From positions 27,855-91,854 of the forward strand of contig NZ_JAOQJN010000010.1 of the NCBI RefSeq assembly GCF_025567085.1: a stretch of 64,000 nucleotides of DNA. Reading direction: 5' to 3'. Source of the DNA: Bovifimicola ammoniilytica. GTDB taxonomy: Bacteria; Bacillota; Clostridia; Lachnospirales; Lachnospiraceae. Under the pieces are notes generated by a model. It saw nothing but the letters and a program-made list of their open reading frames with translations, ran no database searches and had not been told where the DNA came from. The position numbers and the translations under genes are program-made. This document shows, piece by piece, positions 55,205-64,000 of the stretch; position 1 is the first letter of the stretch; each line of letters begins with the position of its first letter.

Positions 55205-56398
55205 ATGAAATTAATAATGTTAGGGTTATATCTCTTAGTGGCATTAGTGCCACAGGGATATACAAAGGGAATTAATTATGCAGGGATAAGTTCATACAGA
55301 ATGAACTATGTGATATTGCCCACGATATGTATAATTTTGTTATTAATATTTGCAAAATGGTTCATGGAAGTTGAACCAATGAGCAGAAATAATGACAAAA
55401 AACTTGCAATATTGTGGGCATTTTATTTTGCGGCAATTATAATTGTCGCTAAAATGATAGTGGGTATATTTATGGGAACTCTTAGTAAGAACCCATATGA
55501 CAGAAGTTTTAGAGGCATTGTAAGTAATTTGTATTATGCGTTACCACTTATAATATTTCGTGAAAATATCAGAAGCTACATAATTAATAAATGCACGCAT
55601 TACAAAATGTGGTTTATAAATCTGTTATTCTGGCTGTCATTTGCGGGGTTAAACTTTATGGAAATAGAGTTACTAAGTGGCGTGGAAAATACGGTTATAT
55701 ACATGGCTAAAAATGTGCTGCCACTTGTTATTGAGGGAATATTTTTAAATATGATGGCTACATATGGTGGTGCAGGTGCATCGATTATATACCTTATTAT
55801 GCAGGAATTAATGGAATGGTTGTTTCCGGTTGTACCTACATTGAATTGGCTGACAGAATTCGTTATAAGTATAGGCATCGGTGGAATTATTATTCTGATG
55901 TTAGGCGATCAGATAAGTGAATTTCAGGAAAAGCATAAGCGTAATTCGAAGAAAACACGTAGGAAACAGGAGAAGATGTTCGGGCAGATATGCGTAATGG
56001 TTATATGTGTGGTTATGATATGGTTCTTTGTTGGCGTATTCAGAATATATCCATCTGTCGTTCTGACTGGAAGTATGGAGCCTGACATTAAACCGGGCGA
56101 TATGATTCTGATAGATAAGATAACAAATGAAAAGGGACTTAATGAGCTAAAAGTCGGAGACATTATTACATTTCACAGGGACGATATTGTAATTACACAT
56201 CGAATAAAAGAGATTGTAACAGATGAAAATGGCAACATTACATTTAGGACAAAGGGCGATAATAATAGTGTGGAGGATACGAGGTTAGTAGAGCCTAATG
56301 AAGTTATGGGAAGATATATAGGGGTTATTCCAAAGATTGGATTACCGGTATTATGGATAAAAAGTGGGGAGGCGGTGCCTGATGGTGTGGAAAATTAA
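55205..56398 (+). CDS. sipW: Signal peptidase I of the SipW/archaeal type, with extra membrane domain
   Basis: 397 aa. About seven membrane helices fill residues 1-245, far more than the two of ordinary SipW, then the S26B catalytic domain. The Ser is in VVLTGSMEPDIKPGDM, and His replaces the usual Lys base in ITHRIKE; Asp residues of the ER type are in KGDNNSVEDTR. It should cleave the TasA-like signal peptides in this cluster. Overlaps the DUF5305 gene by 17 bp. Confidence 0.9.
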   Translation: MKLIMLGLYLLVALVPQGYTKGINYAGISSYRMNYVILPTICIILLLIFAKWFMEVEPMSRNNDKKLAILWAFYFAAIIIVAKMIVGIFMGTLSKNPYDRSFRGIVSNLYYALPLIIFRENIRSYIINKCTHYKMWFINLLFWLSFAGLNFMEIELLSGVENTVIYMAKNVLPLVIEGIFLNMMATYGGAGASIIYLIMQELMEWLFPVVPTLNWLTEFVISIGIGGIIILMLGDQISEFQEKHKRNSKKTRRKQEKMFGQICVMVICVVMIWFFVGVFRIYPSVVLTGSMEPDIKPGDMILIDKITNEKGLNELKVGDIITFHRDDIVITHRIKEIVTDENGNITFRTKGDNNSVEDTRLVEPNEVMGRYIGVIPKIGLPVLWIKSGEAVPDGVEN

Positions 56399-57440
56399 GA
56401 AAATATCAGTGGAAAAATGGATAAAATATGTCATAATGTGTGGAATATTTATTGGAATTGTTATTGCAATATTTCTAATTAACAAGGATATGAAGAAAAG
56501 TACAAGCAAAACGGTTACAAAAACGGTGTATGAATATACATACAGCCCGGTCATGTCATATAGTGTTAAACTCAAAGAGAATAAATATTATGATGAGGCT
56601 GTCAGAAATGAGGGCGAAAAGTACATAAGAAACCTTGTAGATTCCGTAAATGTGACATTTGGTGGGGATTTTCAGGGAAATACTAAGGAAAATATCACAG
56701 CCGAATATCAGGTAAAAGCTAAATTAGAGGGTTATCAGGTAGCTTCAGGAAATAAAGAGGTAATCTGGCAAAAGGAAATGCCAATCGGAGATGCACATAC
56801 GGAGAATGTCAATGACTATAGCCTTAAATATAATTTATCTGAGGAAATAGATTTAGATAAGTATGAGGCAATGGTTACTAATATAAAAGGTGAGTTAGGA
56901 ATTACATTATCAGTAAATCTTACGTTCTATATAGAAGGCAGGATAACCATACGGCGTAACGAAAATAATATAGAGATTCCAATAGCTTCAAGTCTTGAGA
57001 TACCACTGAACAGTACATTATTTTCGATAAATAAAGAGACAGGCAATCCTGTAAGTAAACAGGAATATATAGAAGAACAGGTAAATATTAAGAAAAATTA
57101 TAGTTTCATAATTATTTGTGTGATTTTCATAATAGCTGCAGTTATTAGTGAGATCCTCGTATTTATTATGATAGGAATAAAAGAGGAATTGCCTGAAGAA
57201 CTGAAGAAAGAAAAGAGACTTCTTAGGAAATATCGCAGCCGGATGATATCACTTAGCAGTATACCAAAACTTGATATAGAGGAAATATACTTATTAGAAG
57301 AAGTTGGTGATTTGTTCCGGTTAGCTGATGAAATGGGGAGACCGGTAGTATATCTGCATGGAAAAGATAGGGAGATTGATGGAGGTAAGATATTCATAAT
57401 CGATGGCAGGAATAAATATGTTTACTATATGTCAAAGTAG
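56382..57440 (+). CDS. DUF5305-type membrane protein
   Basis: 352 aa from ATG 56382; GGAGG lies nine bases upstream, inside sipW. A helix at about residues 17-36, an extracellular beta-rich domain (YSPVMSYSVKLKENKYYDE, then ITLSVNLTFYIEGRITI) and a second helix at about 242-266 with a cytoplasmic charged tail of about 85 residues. DUF5305 proteins regularly sit with SipW-type signal peptidases. Function unknown; overlap with sipW suggests a complex. Confidence 0.85.
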   Translation: MVWKIKKISVEKWIKYVIMCGIFIGIVIAIFLINKDMKKSTSKTVTKTVYEYTYSPVMSYSVKLKENKYYDEAVRNEGEKYIRNLVDSVNVTFGGDFQGNTKENITAEYQVKAKLEGYQVASGNKEVIWQKEMPIGDAHTENVNDYSLKYNLSEEIDLDKYEAMVTNIKGELGITLSVNLTFYIEGRITIRRNENNIEIPIASSLEIPLNSTLFSINKETGNPVSKQEYIEEQVNIKKNYSFIIICVIFIIAAVISEILVFIMIGIKEELPEELKKEKRLLRKYRSRMISLSSIPKLDIEEIYLLEEVGDLFRLADEMGRPVVYLHGKDREIDGGKIFIIDGRNKYVYYMSK

Positions 57441-57566
57441 CCAAAAGTAGTATAAATAAGTAGACTTTAGTAGGTAGAAAGAAAGAATCAATGTGCATAT
57501 AATACAACTATGGCTGAGAAAACAGAAACAACAGCCTGAGAAAATAATTATTTAAGGAGATTGAAA

Positions 57567-58526
57567 ATGAAAAAAAGATTTATTGCAGGTGCATTGGCGC
57601 TTAGTATGGTATTAGCAGGAACAGGATATGCGTATTGGACAGATTCGCTGAATATGACAACTAAAGCCACAACAGGAAATATGGGAGTTAAATTCCTTGA
57701 CTTAGGTTTATATGCACAGTATGCAGATGAGGGAAAAGGCTGGTCAATTATTGATGGTGTAGGAGATGATGGTTATATTGATTCAAATTATTTCCTAAGA
57801 GGTACATCAAATTATAATATAATCGCAAAAGAGGGTTCGGTAGAGGGATATTATAATGCAGCAGACGGCTATAATGATGTAAGCTTTGGTGCAAAACTTG
57901 TTACGCCTACAAAGATGAATGTTACAGTAGGACCATACAAGGCATTAGCTGTTGACGTAAGTGACAACATCGATATTTCAGTTGAAAATATTTATCCTGG
58001 CTATGCACAGGCATTCAGAACAGATATTGCAAATGTAGGAAATATTGCAGCTAAATTAAGTAAAATCAATATTACATCTGAGGGTGAAAATGTTGGAAAT
58101 ATCAAGGATATGATTGGTATTGCAATGTACGTCCAAAGAGAATACTGCGAAGAGACCGCAAGTACACTTGATGATGTAGTAGGTCTTGCAGAAAACTTTG
58201 ATGAGGATGATATCTTTACAATGGGTGGTGTTGATTTCGTAAGATTATCAGCTCTTGAAGAGAAAGGATTCACACCTGAAATCGAAAATGAGAAGTTATT
58301 AACAGTCAGCAGTGAAAACAGAATGGACGTATTCTTCGGAGTAGCGATGGATCCTGATGCAGAGGGTGTATATACAACAGGTTCTACAGGTGTTATGAAT
58401 GACAATGATGACACAATTTCTATGGATAAAGCAGTAGAAATCAGCATTGACTTCTTATGGGATCAGTTTAACGAGGGTGTTGGCAAAGATGCCCCTGCAA
58501 ATATTTTAGAGAACCAGAACAAATAG
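57567..58526 (+). CDS. TasA-like major fibre subunit
   Basis: 319 aa from ATG 57567 with AAGGAG. The N-terminus, MKKRFIAGALALSMVLAGTGYAYWTDSLNMTTKATTGNMGV, has the typical SipW-dependent signal and YAYWTDSLN junction. The mature part is acidic and beta-rich, as for TasA fibres, with two Cys-poor domains. A separate transcript is likely, with TATAAT at 57498. In Bacillus such proteins polymerise into biofilm fibres; here that is inference. Confidence 0.85.
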   Translation: MKKRFIAGALALSMVLAGTGYAYWTDSLNMTTKATTGNMGVKFLDLGLYAQYADEGKGWSIIDGVGDDGYIDSNYFLRGTSNYNIIAKEGSVEGYYNAADGYNDVSFGAKLVTPTKMNVTVGPYKALAVDVSDNIDISVENIYPGYAQAFRTDIANVGNIAAKLSKINITSEGENVGNIKDMIGIAMYVQREYCEETASTLDDVVGLAENFDEDDIFTMGGVDFVRLSALEEKGFTPEIENEKLLTVSSENRMDVFFGVAMDPDAEGVYTTGSTGVMNDNDDTISMDKAVEISIDFLWDQFNEGVGKDAPANILENQNK

Positions 58527-58701
58527 GAATAATATATTTCTAAAAATACTGTGTAAAAATACATTTTCAAAAATGTGTGTAAAATATATTTGTTAGGAAA
58601 AATATTGTGCAAATATGTCTTAAACAATGAAGTGAATTGTGGATAACAAATGGTAAATATAAACAATATTGTATAAATATAATTAAATTTGTCTAGACTT
58701 G

Positions 58702-58775
58702 ATAGTGCTTGTACTTTATATGTAAAGGATTCATTAAACAAGATGAATTACATATACATAGAGTATAAGCACTAT
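58702..58775 (+). terminator. Long hairpin with T-run between tasA-like and adhesin genes
   Basis: Arms at about 58702-58725 and 58748-58775 pair over some 24 bp with small bulges, followed by TTTTT and then by the adhesin's GGAGG. Either a terminator or a leader attenuator. Confidence 0.65.
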
Positions 58776-58796
58776 TTTTGATTGGAGGTCTGAACA

Positions 58797-59615
58797 ATAA
58801 AGAAATTATTATTTAAAACAGTAGGAATACTAATGAGTGGTCTGATAATTCTGTGCTTATGTCAGACAGTTAACGGAAATGAGGAATATGAATATGTTCT
58901 AAAATCGCAGGGGTTGAATGGGTATAACGAATTGGGAATTACTCCGGTAATAATGGAATTGTATAATAGAGAGGGTAAGAAATTAGAAGTCTATTGTGCA
59001 GATATGAATACCCCGGTGGTAAGTGGTTGTGGGTACAACTGTAAACCAATAGATAAATGTAATAAATTTGACAGGAATATATGTAAGCATCTTGAAAAGA
59101 TTCTGAAAAATGCGTATCCATATATAAGCATAGAAGAAATGCAGCAAAGAAGCGGCATTAAATACATCAAAAAAAAAGAGGCGATTACAGCGGTTCAGTA
59201 TGCAATATGGCATTACACTAACAATGCAGATATAGAGTCGGAGTATAGTGTTGTTAATGAGCTGTATAAATGGCTGATTAATTTAGATGTCGATGATAGT
59301 TCTAATGATGATGGAGAAAACAATGGTGGTAGGACAAATAGCGTATTTCTGGTGACTAATAATAGTGTAGCCACGCAGGTATTAATCGGAATCGGGGAGT
59401 TTGCTGAATCAGAAAGCTATGCTTCTAAAAAAAACAAGAGTAGTGTACCGGAAAAAAACAATACGATAAATGGAGAGGATAATAATATTAAGGCAAATGC
59501 ACAGTATAGTAAAAGTCCAAAGACAGGTGACAGCTTTGTTAGTATAGTGGTTATTATGGGTGCGGCGCTTAGTATGGTAACAATATTCATTGTGTTGAGG
59601 GGTAAGAGAAATTAA
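58797..59615 (+). CDS. Thioester-domain surface adhesin, LPxTG-like anchor, apparent ATA start
   Basis: 272 aa if begun at ATA 58797, eight bases after a perfect GGAGG; that start gives a full signal peptide, IKKLLFKTVGILMSGLIILCLC. The next ATG, 58833, would remove its basic head and has no ribosome site. A thioester (TQXA) domain is seen: LEVYCADMNTPV holds the reactive Cys and TAVQYAIWHYTN the Gln. Such domains bind host surfaces covalently. Other Cys (GCGYNC, DKCNKF, NICKH) are unusual. The end is a sortase signal, SPKTGD, then a helix and GKRN. Confidence 0.85.
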   Translation: MKKLLFKTVGILMSGLIILCLCQTVNGNEEYEYVLKSQGLNGYNELGITPVIMELYNREGKKLEVYCADMNTPVVSGCGYNCKPIDKCNKFDRNICKHLEKILKNAYPYISIEEMQQRSGIKYIKKKEAITAVQYAIWHYTNNADIESEYSVVNELYKWLINLDVDDSSNDDGENNGGRTNSVFLVTNNSVATQVLIGIGEFAESESYASKKNKSSVPEKNNTINGEDNNIKANAQYSKSPKTGDSFVSIVVIMGAALSMVTIFIVLRGKRN

Positions 59616-59639
59616 GGGTTGGAGAACACAATAATATGT

Positions 59640-59668
59640 TGACAACTATAACATATTTCTATATAATT
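59640..59668 (+). promoter_or_regulatory. Perfect consensus sigma-A promoter
   Basis: TTGACA (59640-59645), 17-bp spacer, TATAAT (59663-59668), without any mismatch. It leads only to the short stretch ended by the terminator at 59748-59779. Confidence 0.85.
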
Positions 59669-59674
59669 TAGTTA

Positions 59675-59779
59675 GTTTACGAGAGGATAAAGATAGATAG
59701 GAAATTGGTGGATTATAGAAACTAGAAAATATTATATAGTACTTTTTAAATTCGCCAGATGATTCTGGCGAATTTTTTT
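59675..59779 (+). ncRNA. Candidate small RNA or leader, about 105 nt
   Basis: Bounded by a perfect promoter and a strong terminator, with no ORF of note and no overlap with a gene. It may be a free small RNA or a 5' leader ended by an attenuator upstream of the giant gene at 59907. Not matched to a known RNA family. Confidence 0.5.
59748..59779 (+). terminator. Strong intrinsic terminator
   Basis: AAATTCGCCAG and CTGGCGAATTT form a perfect 11-bp stem with 6-nt loop, followed by a T-run. Confidence 0.9.
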
Positions 59780-59906
59780 ACCTCAAATTTCCTAATCCTT
59801 AGTAAATCAGAGTTATAGGAAATAACATTTGATGACTTTGATTAGTTATCAACACGTTTTGAACTATAACCCGTAAAACAATACATAGTAGAGGAGAGAT
59901 GGAAAT

Positions 59907-62900
59907 ATGAACTTATTCAAAAAAAGATTGTTAAAGCGAATACTTGCAATTGTTTTAGTTATAACTACATTTAGTACAACTATTACGATTGAAAAGGCAA
60001 AAAAAGCCTATGCAAGTGCACCTAAGGGTTATACAACAATCTACTTCAAAGATGACACAAAAGAAAGCTGGATTGGCAATGATGGAGCCATTATTCAGCT
60101 GGTTGATAACACGGATGGACATGATTATTACATTATGAAGCAGGTAGATGATAATACCTGGAGCTGCAGGGTGCCTGCAAAGACTTATAATGTAACCTTT
60201 AACAGATTAAGTCCAAAGACAAAAGATGGAAAACAAGTGGCTGATATGTCACAGGTTGGAGAGGGATTACTTAGTCATAAAGATGACAATTACATACAAT
60301 GGAATTCATGGAGTGCCGGAGGACGAGGCAGTAACAGAGATGATTACAGCAGCTGGCACAGCACATACCATGCTACCGTTCCTGAACATGGATATTGGGA
60401 CGGAACTATGGTAATCGATAATGATTACTTTCATGAAGGAGATGTAATCTATCTTGATTTCTATGAATTTACTTCAGATAATAATGGAAGTGTAATTTAT
60501 AACTGGGAGCAGAGTAATGCCCAGTTTTATATAAATTTTAATAAATATTCAAAGTCGGATAACGGCGGAAGAGATATAAATATTAAAAATGCAGACAAGG
60601 ATGCAGTGTCTCCGATTAAATTAACAGATTCACCCGAAACACAGGTATTTCGCTATGTTGTAACGAAAGAAGATGAGGGTGCAACAGAGCTTAGGTTCTT
60701 CAGGGGAAATGATGAAAATTTATGGAATGAATCTGTTTTATTAAGATATAGTGATTACAAGCAGGGTAACAACTGTGCAAAGGTAAAGGGCTGGGATAAT
60801 AATGGATACGTATGCCCATATGTGCCTAGAAGACATATGCTTAATGTTTATGATTTAGTCATTAAAACAGATGGTAACTTAAAAGTTAACAGAAAAGTAG
60901 ATATTGATTTAGAACTTGATGCTCCCGAGGGAGAAGAAGATTATCTTAATAAAGAAAACACAGTTATTGAAATCAATAAGATTGACAGTGACGGAAATGT
61001 TATCGCAGGTTCAAAAGATATCTTCCTTTTTGATGACAGTAAAACAGAATGGAATCACAGGGAACTTATTTTCAAAGAAGCAGGAAGCTATAAGATAAGT
61101 GCAAGTGTTACAGATGGTTATGATACGGTAAATGCAGAAAAAATTATTACAGTAGCAAAAGATAATGCACCTCTTGCCCTGATTAATCTTTCAGCAGATG
61201 AGGGAGAGAATACAGATAATGAAGATGTATTTGTAAGAAACAGTAATGGAAAATCAAATATTACTGTATGTGATGAATCAAGTTCAGAAATTGGTGATGA
61301 AATTAACTACAGACATTACATATTATTCTATGATTCAGACAATGATAATATATTTGATGATACTGAAATTATAGATGAAAGAGATGGAGATGGAAGCTCA
61401 TTTAACTATGAGTTAGATAATGTTGGTAAATACAAAATCGTACTTAATGTAAAAGAAACATTTACAGATACAATTCCATCATTAATAGATGATTCAGTAT
61501 ATTTATCAGGAAATACAGAAAAAGTATTTGAAATTACTAACCAGGCACCAAAGTCAAAGGTGACTGTAGAAAAAAGTAAAATTGCAGACATTATTTTTAC
61601 AGTTGGCAGTGCAGATAAAGATGTATTGAATGCTTATTCAGAAGCAAGTAAGCTTGTCGAAGATAAGTTAAAGGAAAAAGGTATTGAAGCCAATATTACT
61701 ACGGTAAGCACCTCTGCAATTACAGCGACAGATACATTTGCCTGGAAAGAGTATGACCATCCGGGATTTAATGACTGGGGCTATGTTCTTCCACATCATA
61801 TCCAATATACAGGAAAAGATATAAAAATGGTTGGATATTATTATGCAGCATTTAAAGATTTTCTATATGTTGAAGATAATAATCCGGATAGAAAAGTATT
61901 TGATTTCGATTTACAGAGAGATGGTACTGACTGGCATAGCATGGAAGGCGGCGGATTCTTATTTAACACCGTAGTCTCAGAAGAAGAAAACTATATTCAG
62001 GGATATTGTATACTTGTTACAAGTAGTGGACTTAAATTAGTTAAAATAAATAAAACCAATTTAACTAATTTCAGAAATGGTTCATATGAATATGTTCAAT
62101 ATGCAGGAAAATTATTACAGACATTTCCTATATCAAATGTATATGCAAATCATCATTTTAAGATAATTATTGAGGACAATGTAATAACTGTATACGATGG
62201 TGATAAGATTATTATTAATCAGTATGTACTTGAAGATGACGGTGTTGCAGCATATGGATATGGTCCGATAATCAGCCATGAAAATCATGGTTGTTATCAG
62301 CAGTCATATTTCACATTTAAAAATATCGTAATGCAGACAATATCAGGAGAGAGCCTTTCTGATGTTGTTAATAAGCATCAGTGGACACCAGGAACAAATC
62401 ATTATGTCATTAATTTAAGTGATGCAGTAATTCCTGAATTATCAGATAACGGAAGAACTGCAAATGTGGCGGCTGCATTATTATCAAAAGATGTTAAGTT
62501 TTATGGTATTGGTAATGATGTATCCATAAGTTCTTATAACAGATTAGTAGATATTATTGATAACAATGGCGAGAATACAAATATTTCTGTTAGTGAAGAA
62601 AGTGAAAAAACACAGGAAGAACTTGTAACAGAAGCTGTAAATCACATTGTTGCAGACATTGAATCTGATGTATTAAGCAAAGATTATACAATAGGAAACA
62701 CTATTTCAACAGATGAAAAGGTTGAATATAAAGGTACTTATAGTGATGCTGAAAATGATAACAAGGGAAATGATGAATGGACATATATTTATGATCCTAC
62801 TATATTCGATAATGATGGTGAACAGGTCACATTTATTCAGTCAGAACCAATGACAATGTTTGAAAATGTTGGTGCATATGCAGTTACTCACAGAGTCAGT

Positions 62901-64000
62901 GATGATCCGACAAAGGGAAATTCTGCATTGGCAGGATATGTGAAGTGGTCAGACACAGATGAAGTTGAAAAGTTAATTGTTGCGCAGACCAGACCAGTAG
63001 CTGAAATTAAGGCTGATATAATGCAGTCTGACAGCGATTCTAAGAAATGTATTACAAATATTTCATATTCTGCATATGATTCAGATCATCTGTCAGATGT
63101 TAAAAAAGGAATTATTGAAGAAAAATTCTATTATAAAGAAATAAATGATACCAAATGGACAGAGGGAAGATTTCCTGCACAGACAGATATGGGTAAAACA
63201 TATCTTGTCAAATACATTGTAAAAGATTATGAGGGAACATATAGCAGACCGGCTGTTATCAGCATTAATACAAATGATTCCAGAGTATATACAAAGCCTG
63301 ATGACAAGGAGCCGCCAAAGGTAACATTAAGTGTAAGCAAAACAGAAGTAAATATAGGCGAATCAGTTTATATCGAGGGATATGCTGAAGATAATTTTGG
63401 TATTTCTACTTTTGAAATAAAATGCAATGATGATGTAATCGGAAGTGGATATAACAGATACGAGCTTAAAGCAAATGAAGCCGGTGTTATTACTATTTCA
63501 GCAATAGCTACAGATATTGCAGGAAATGTCACAACCGAAACAAAAACAATTACTGTAATAGATAACAGAGATGTTACTCCACCGGAAATTATTATTACAG
63601 AACCTAAAGATGGTATTATATCAGGAATTGCAGAAATAAAGGGTTCAATTACTGATGACAGAAAACTTAAGGGCTATAAAGTTACAAGAACAAAAACAGG
63701 TGATGAAAATAGCGAAGAAGTTCTCGTAGCAGAAGGCAGTGAAGCAATTGTAAATGCTGTTATTGGAACAATTAATACAGACGAACTTGAGGAAGGTGTC
63801 TACTGTTATAGAATTACAGCAGAAGATGAAGCGGGCTTAACAGCAGAAGTAAGCTTTAATATAACAGTAGAAAAAGAAGAAGCTGATAAGATTCCTCCGG
63901 TTACAGCATTTACAAAAATAGCATTAGATGCAGAAAATAAAAATATTGTAATTGAGGGTTCAGTATCGGATGAAACAAAGCTTTCAGAATATACACTTAC
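59907..64000 (+). CDS. Giant secreted multidomain surface protein, 3' end outside window
   Basis: At least 1364 codons without a stop. ATG 59907 follows GAGGAGA. Signal peptide MNLFKKRLLKRILAIVLVITTF with cleavage near AYAS. The N-terminal 250 residues look like a carbohydrate-binding beta-sandwich (SWIGNDGAIIQLVDN, YYIMKQVDDNTW, QWNSWSAGGRG). A Rossmann-like domain (IIFTVGSADKDVLNAYSEASKLV) seems split by a jelly-roll insert (about residues 610-810) and to resume at HYVINLSDAVIPEL; it resembles vWA without MIDAS. From about 1130 on there are Ig-like repeats (EPPKVTLSVSKTEVNIGESV, then TPPEIIITEPKDG, IPPVTAF). Function unknown; the end may hold a toxin, RHS or anchor domain. Confidence 0.75.
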   Translation, partial: MNLFKKRLLKRILAIVLVITTFSTTITIEKAKKAYASAPKGYTTIYFKDDTKESWIGNDGAIIQLVDNTDGHDYYIMKQVDDNTWSCRVPAKTYNVTFNRLSPKTKDGKQVADMSQVGEGLLSHKDDNYIQWNSWSAGGRGSNRDDYSSWHSTYHATVPEHGYWDGTMVIDNDYFHEGDVIYLDFYEFTSDNNGSVIYNWEQSNAQFYINFNKYSKSDNGGRDINIKNADKDAVSPIKLTDSPETQVFRYVVTKEDEGATELRFFRGNDENLWNESVLLRYSDYKQGNNCAKVKGWDNNGYVCPYVPRRHMLNVYDLVIKTDGNLKVNRKVDIDLELDAPEGEEDYLNKENTVIEINKIDSDGNVIAGSKDIFLFDDSKTEWNHRELIFKEAGSYKISASVTDGYDTVNAEKIITVAKDNAPLALINLSADEGENTDNEDVFVRNSNGKSNITVCDESSSEIGDEINYRHYILFYDSDNDNIFDDTEIIDERDGDGSSFNYELDNVGKYKIVLNVKETFTDTIPSLIDDSVYLSGNTEKVFEITNQAPKSKVTVEKSKIADIIFTVGSADKDVLNAYSEASKLVEDKLKEKGIEANITTVSTSAITATDTFAWKEYDHPGFNDWGYVLPHHIQYTGKDIKMVGYYYAAFKDFLYVEDNNPDRKVFDFDLQRDGTDWHSMEGGGFLFNTVVSEEENYIQGYCILVTSSGLKLVKINKTNLTNFRNGSYEYVQYAGKLLQTFPISNVYANHHFKIIIEDNVITVYDGDKIIINQYVLEDDGVAAYGYGPIISHENHGCYQQSYFTFKNIVMQTISGESLSDVVNKHQWTPGTNHYVINLSDAVIPELSDNGRTANVAAALLSKDVKFYGIGNDVSISSYNRLVDIIDNNGENTNISVSEESEKTQEELVTEAVNHIVADIESDVLSKDYTIGNTISTDEKVEYKGTYSDAENDNKGNDEWTYIYDPTIFDNDGEQVTFIQSEPMTMFENVGAYAVTHRVSDDPTKGNSALAGYVKWSDTDEVEKLIVAQTRPVAEIKADIMQSDSDSKKCITNISYSAYDSDHLSDVKKGIIEEKFYYKEINDTKWTEGRFPAQTDMGKTYLVKYIVKDYEGTYSRPAVISINTNDSRVYTKPDDKEPPKVTLSVSKTEVNIGESVYIEGYAEDNFGISTFEIKCNDDVIGSGYNRYELKANEAGVITISAIATDIAGNVTTETKTITVIDNRDVTPPEIIITEPKDGIISGIAEIKGSITDDRKLKGYKVTRTKTGDENSEEVLVAEGSEAIVNAVIGTINTDELEEGVYCYRITAEDEAGLTAEVSFNITVEKEEADKIPPVTAFTKIALDAENKNIVIEGSVSDETKLSEYTL

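Noticed and set aside
58001..58447. 148-aa minus-strand frame in the tasA-like gene
   Set aside because: Antisense shadow; the plus-strand gene has SD, signal peptide and motif.
60226..60414. 62-aa plus-strand frame inside the giant secreted gene
   Set aside because: Lies in another frame of a continuous coding sequence that runs from 59907 to the window end.

Overview
The window reads as chromosome of a low-GC, Gram-positive gut Clostridia, most likely Lachnospiraceae. The evidence is an AT-rich sequence with strong GGAGG ribosome sites, a full nine-gene V/A-type ATPase operon, agr-like peptide signalling, a SipW/TasA-type surface cluster, DUF2752/DUF4234 membrane proteins and a MobQ/integrase-type mobilizable element in a tRNA gene. 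Species cannot be fixed from the sequence alone.

Layout. 1-3.5 kb: a DEDDh exonuclease cut by the window edge, a 45-aa membrane peptide, a tyrosine-recombinase-like protein with altered catalytic residues, and a D-Ala-D-Ala carboxypeptidase. 3.6-12.4 kb: V-type ATPase operon on the minus strand (order G/H-C-I-K-F-E-A-B-D) with its own promoter and terminator. 12.6-15.5 kb: trmB, a 49-aa cysteine-rich ORF, thioredoxin, AI-2E-family transporter. 15.7-22.9 kb: a 7.1-kb integrated element bounded by an 89-bp perfect direct repeat of the 3' end of tRNA-Lys(CTT) plus its terminator; it carries an agr-type histidine kinase/LytTR pair, a secreted Gly/Ala-rich protein, a membrane subtilase, and a relaxase and integrase that have both lost their 5' ends. 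23.1-26.9 kb: a chromosomal agr system (LytTR regulator, AgrC-like kinase, AgrB, and a 54-aa AgrD with a predicted CLAWW thiolactone core), with two copies of a LytTR-box promoter and relics of a duplication. 27-32.2 kb: two paralogous membrane-anchored proteins and an ABC-2 exporter. 32.4-39.4 kb: NYN-domain protein with a 15-residue repeat, MBL-fold hydrolase, YbaK, EAL phosphodiesterase, uracil permease and upp. 39.5-49.9 kb: a surface operon with a 1411-aa vWA protein, then an FtsX-type ABC exporter. 49.9-53.7 kb: DUF2752, DUF4234, glpK and an alpha/beta hydrolase. 53.7-64 kb: a LuxR regulator, TasA-like proteins, SipW signal peptidase, DUF5305 protein, a thioester-domain adhesin whose best start is an ATA codon, a candidate small RNA, and a giant secreted protein that runs off the window.

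Working together: the agr kinase/regulator should bind the paired GTTCAGGGC boxes and drive agrB and the agrD/secreted-protein genes; the 53.7-59.6 kb block looks like a regulated surface-fibre and adhesin assembly unit. Two agr-type sensor pairs lie within 7 kb, one mobile and one resident. Two families of structured repeats are scattered through the window. One of them sits directly on ribosome-binding sites, and its copies show compensatory base changes in two mutually exclusive pairings, the strongest hint of an undescribed cis-regulatory RNA here.
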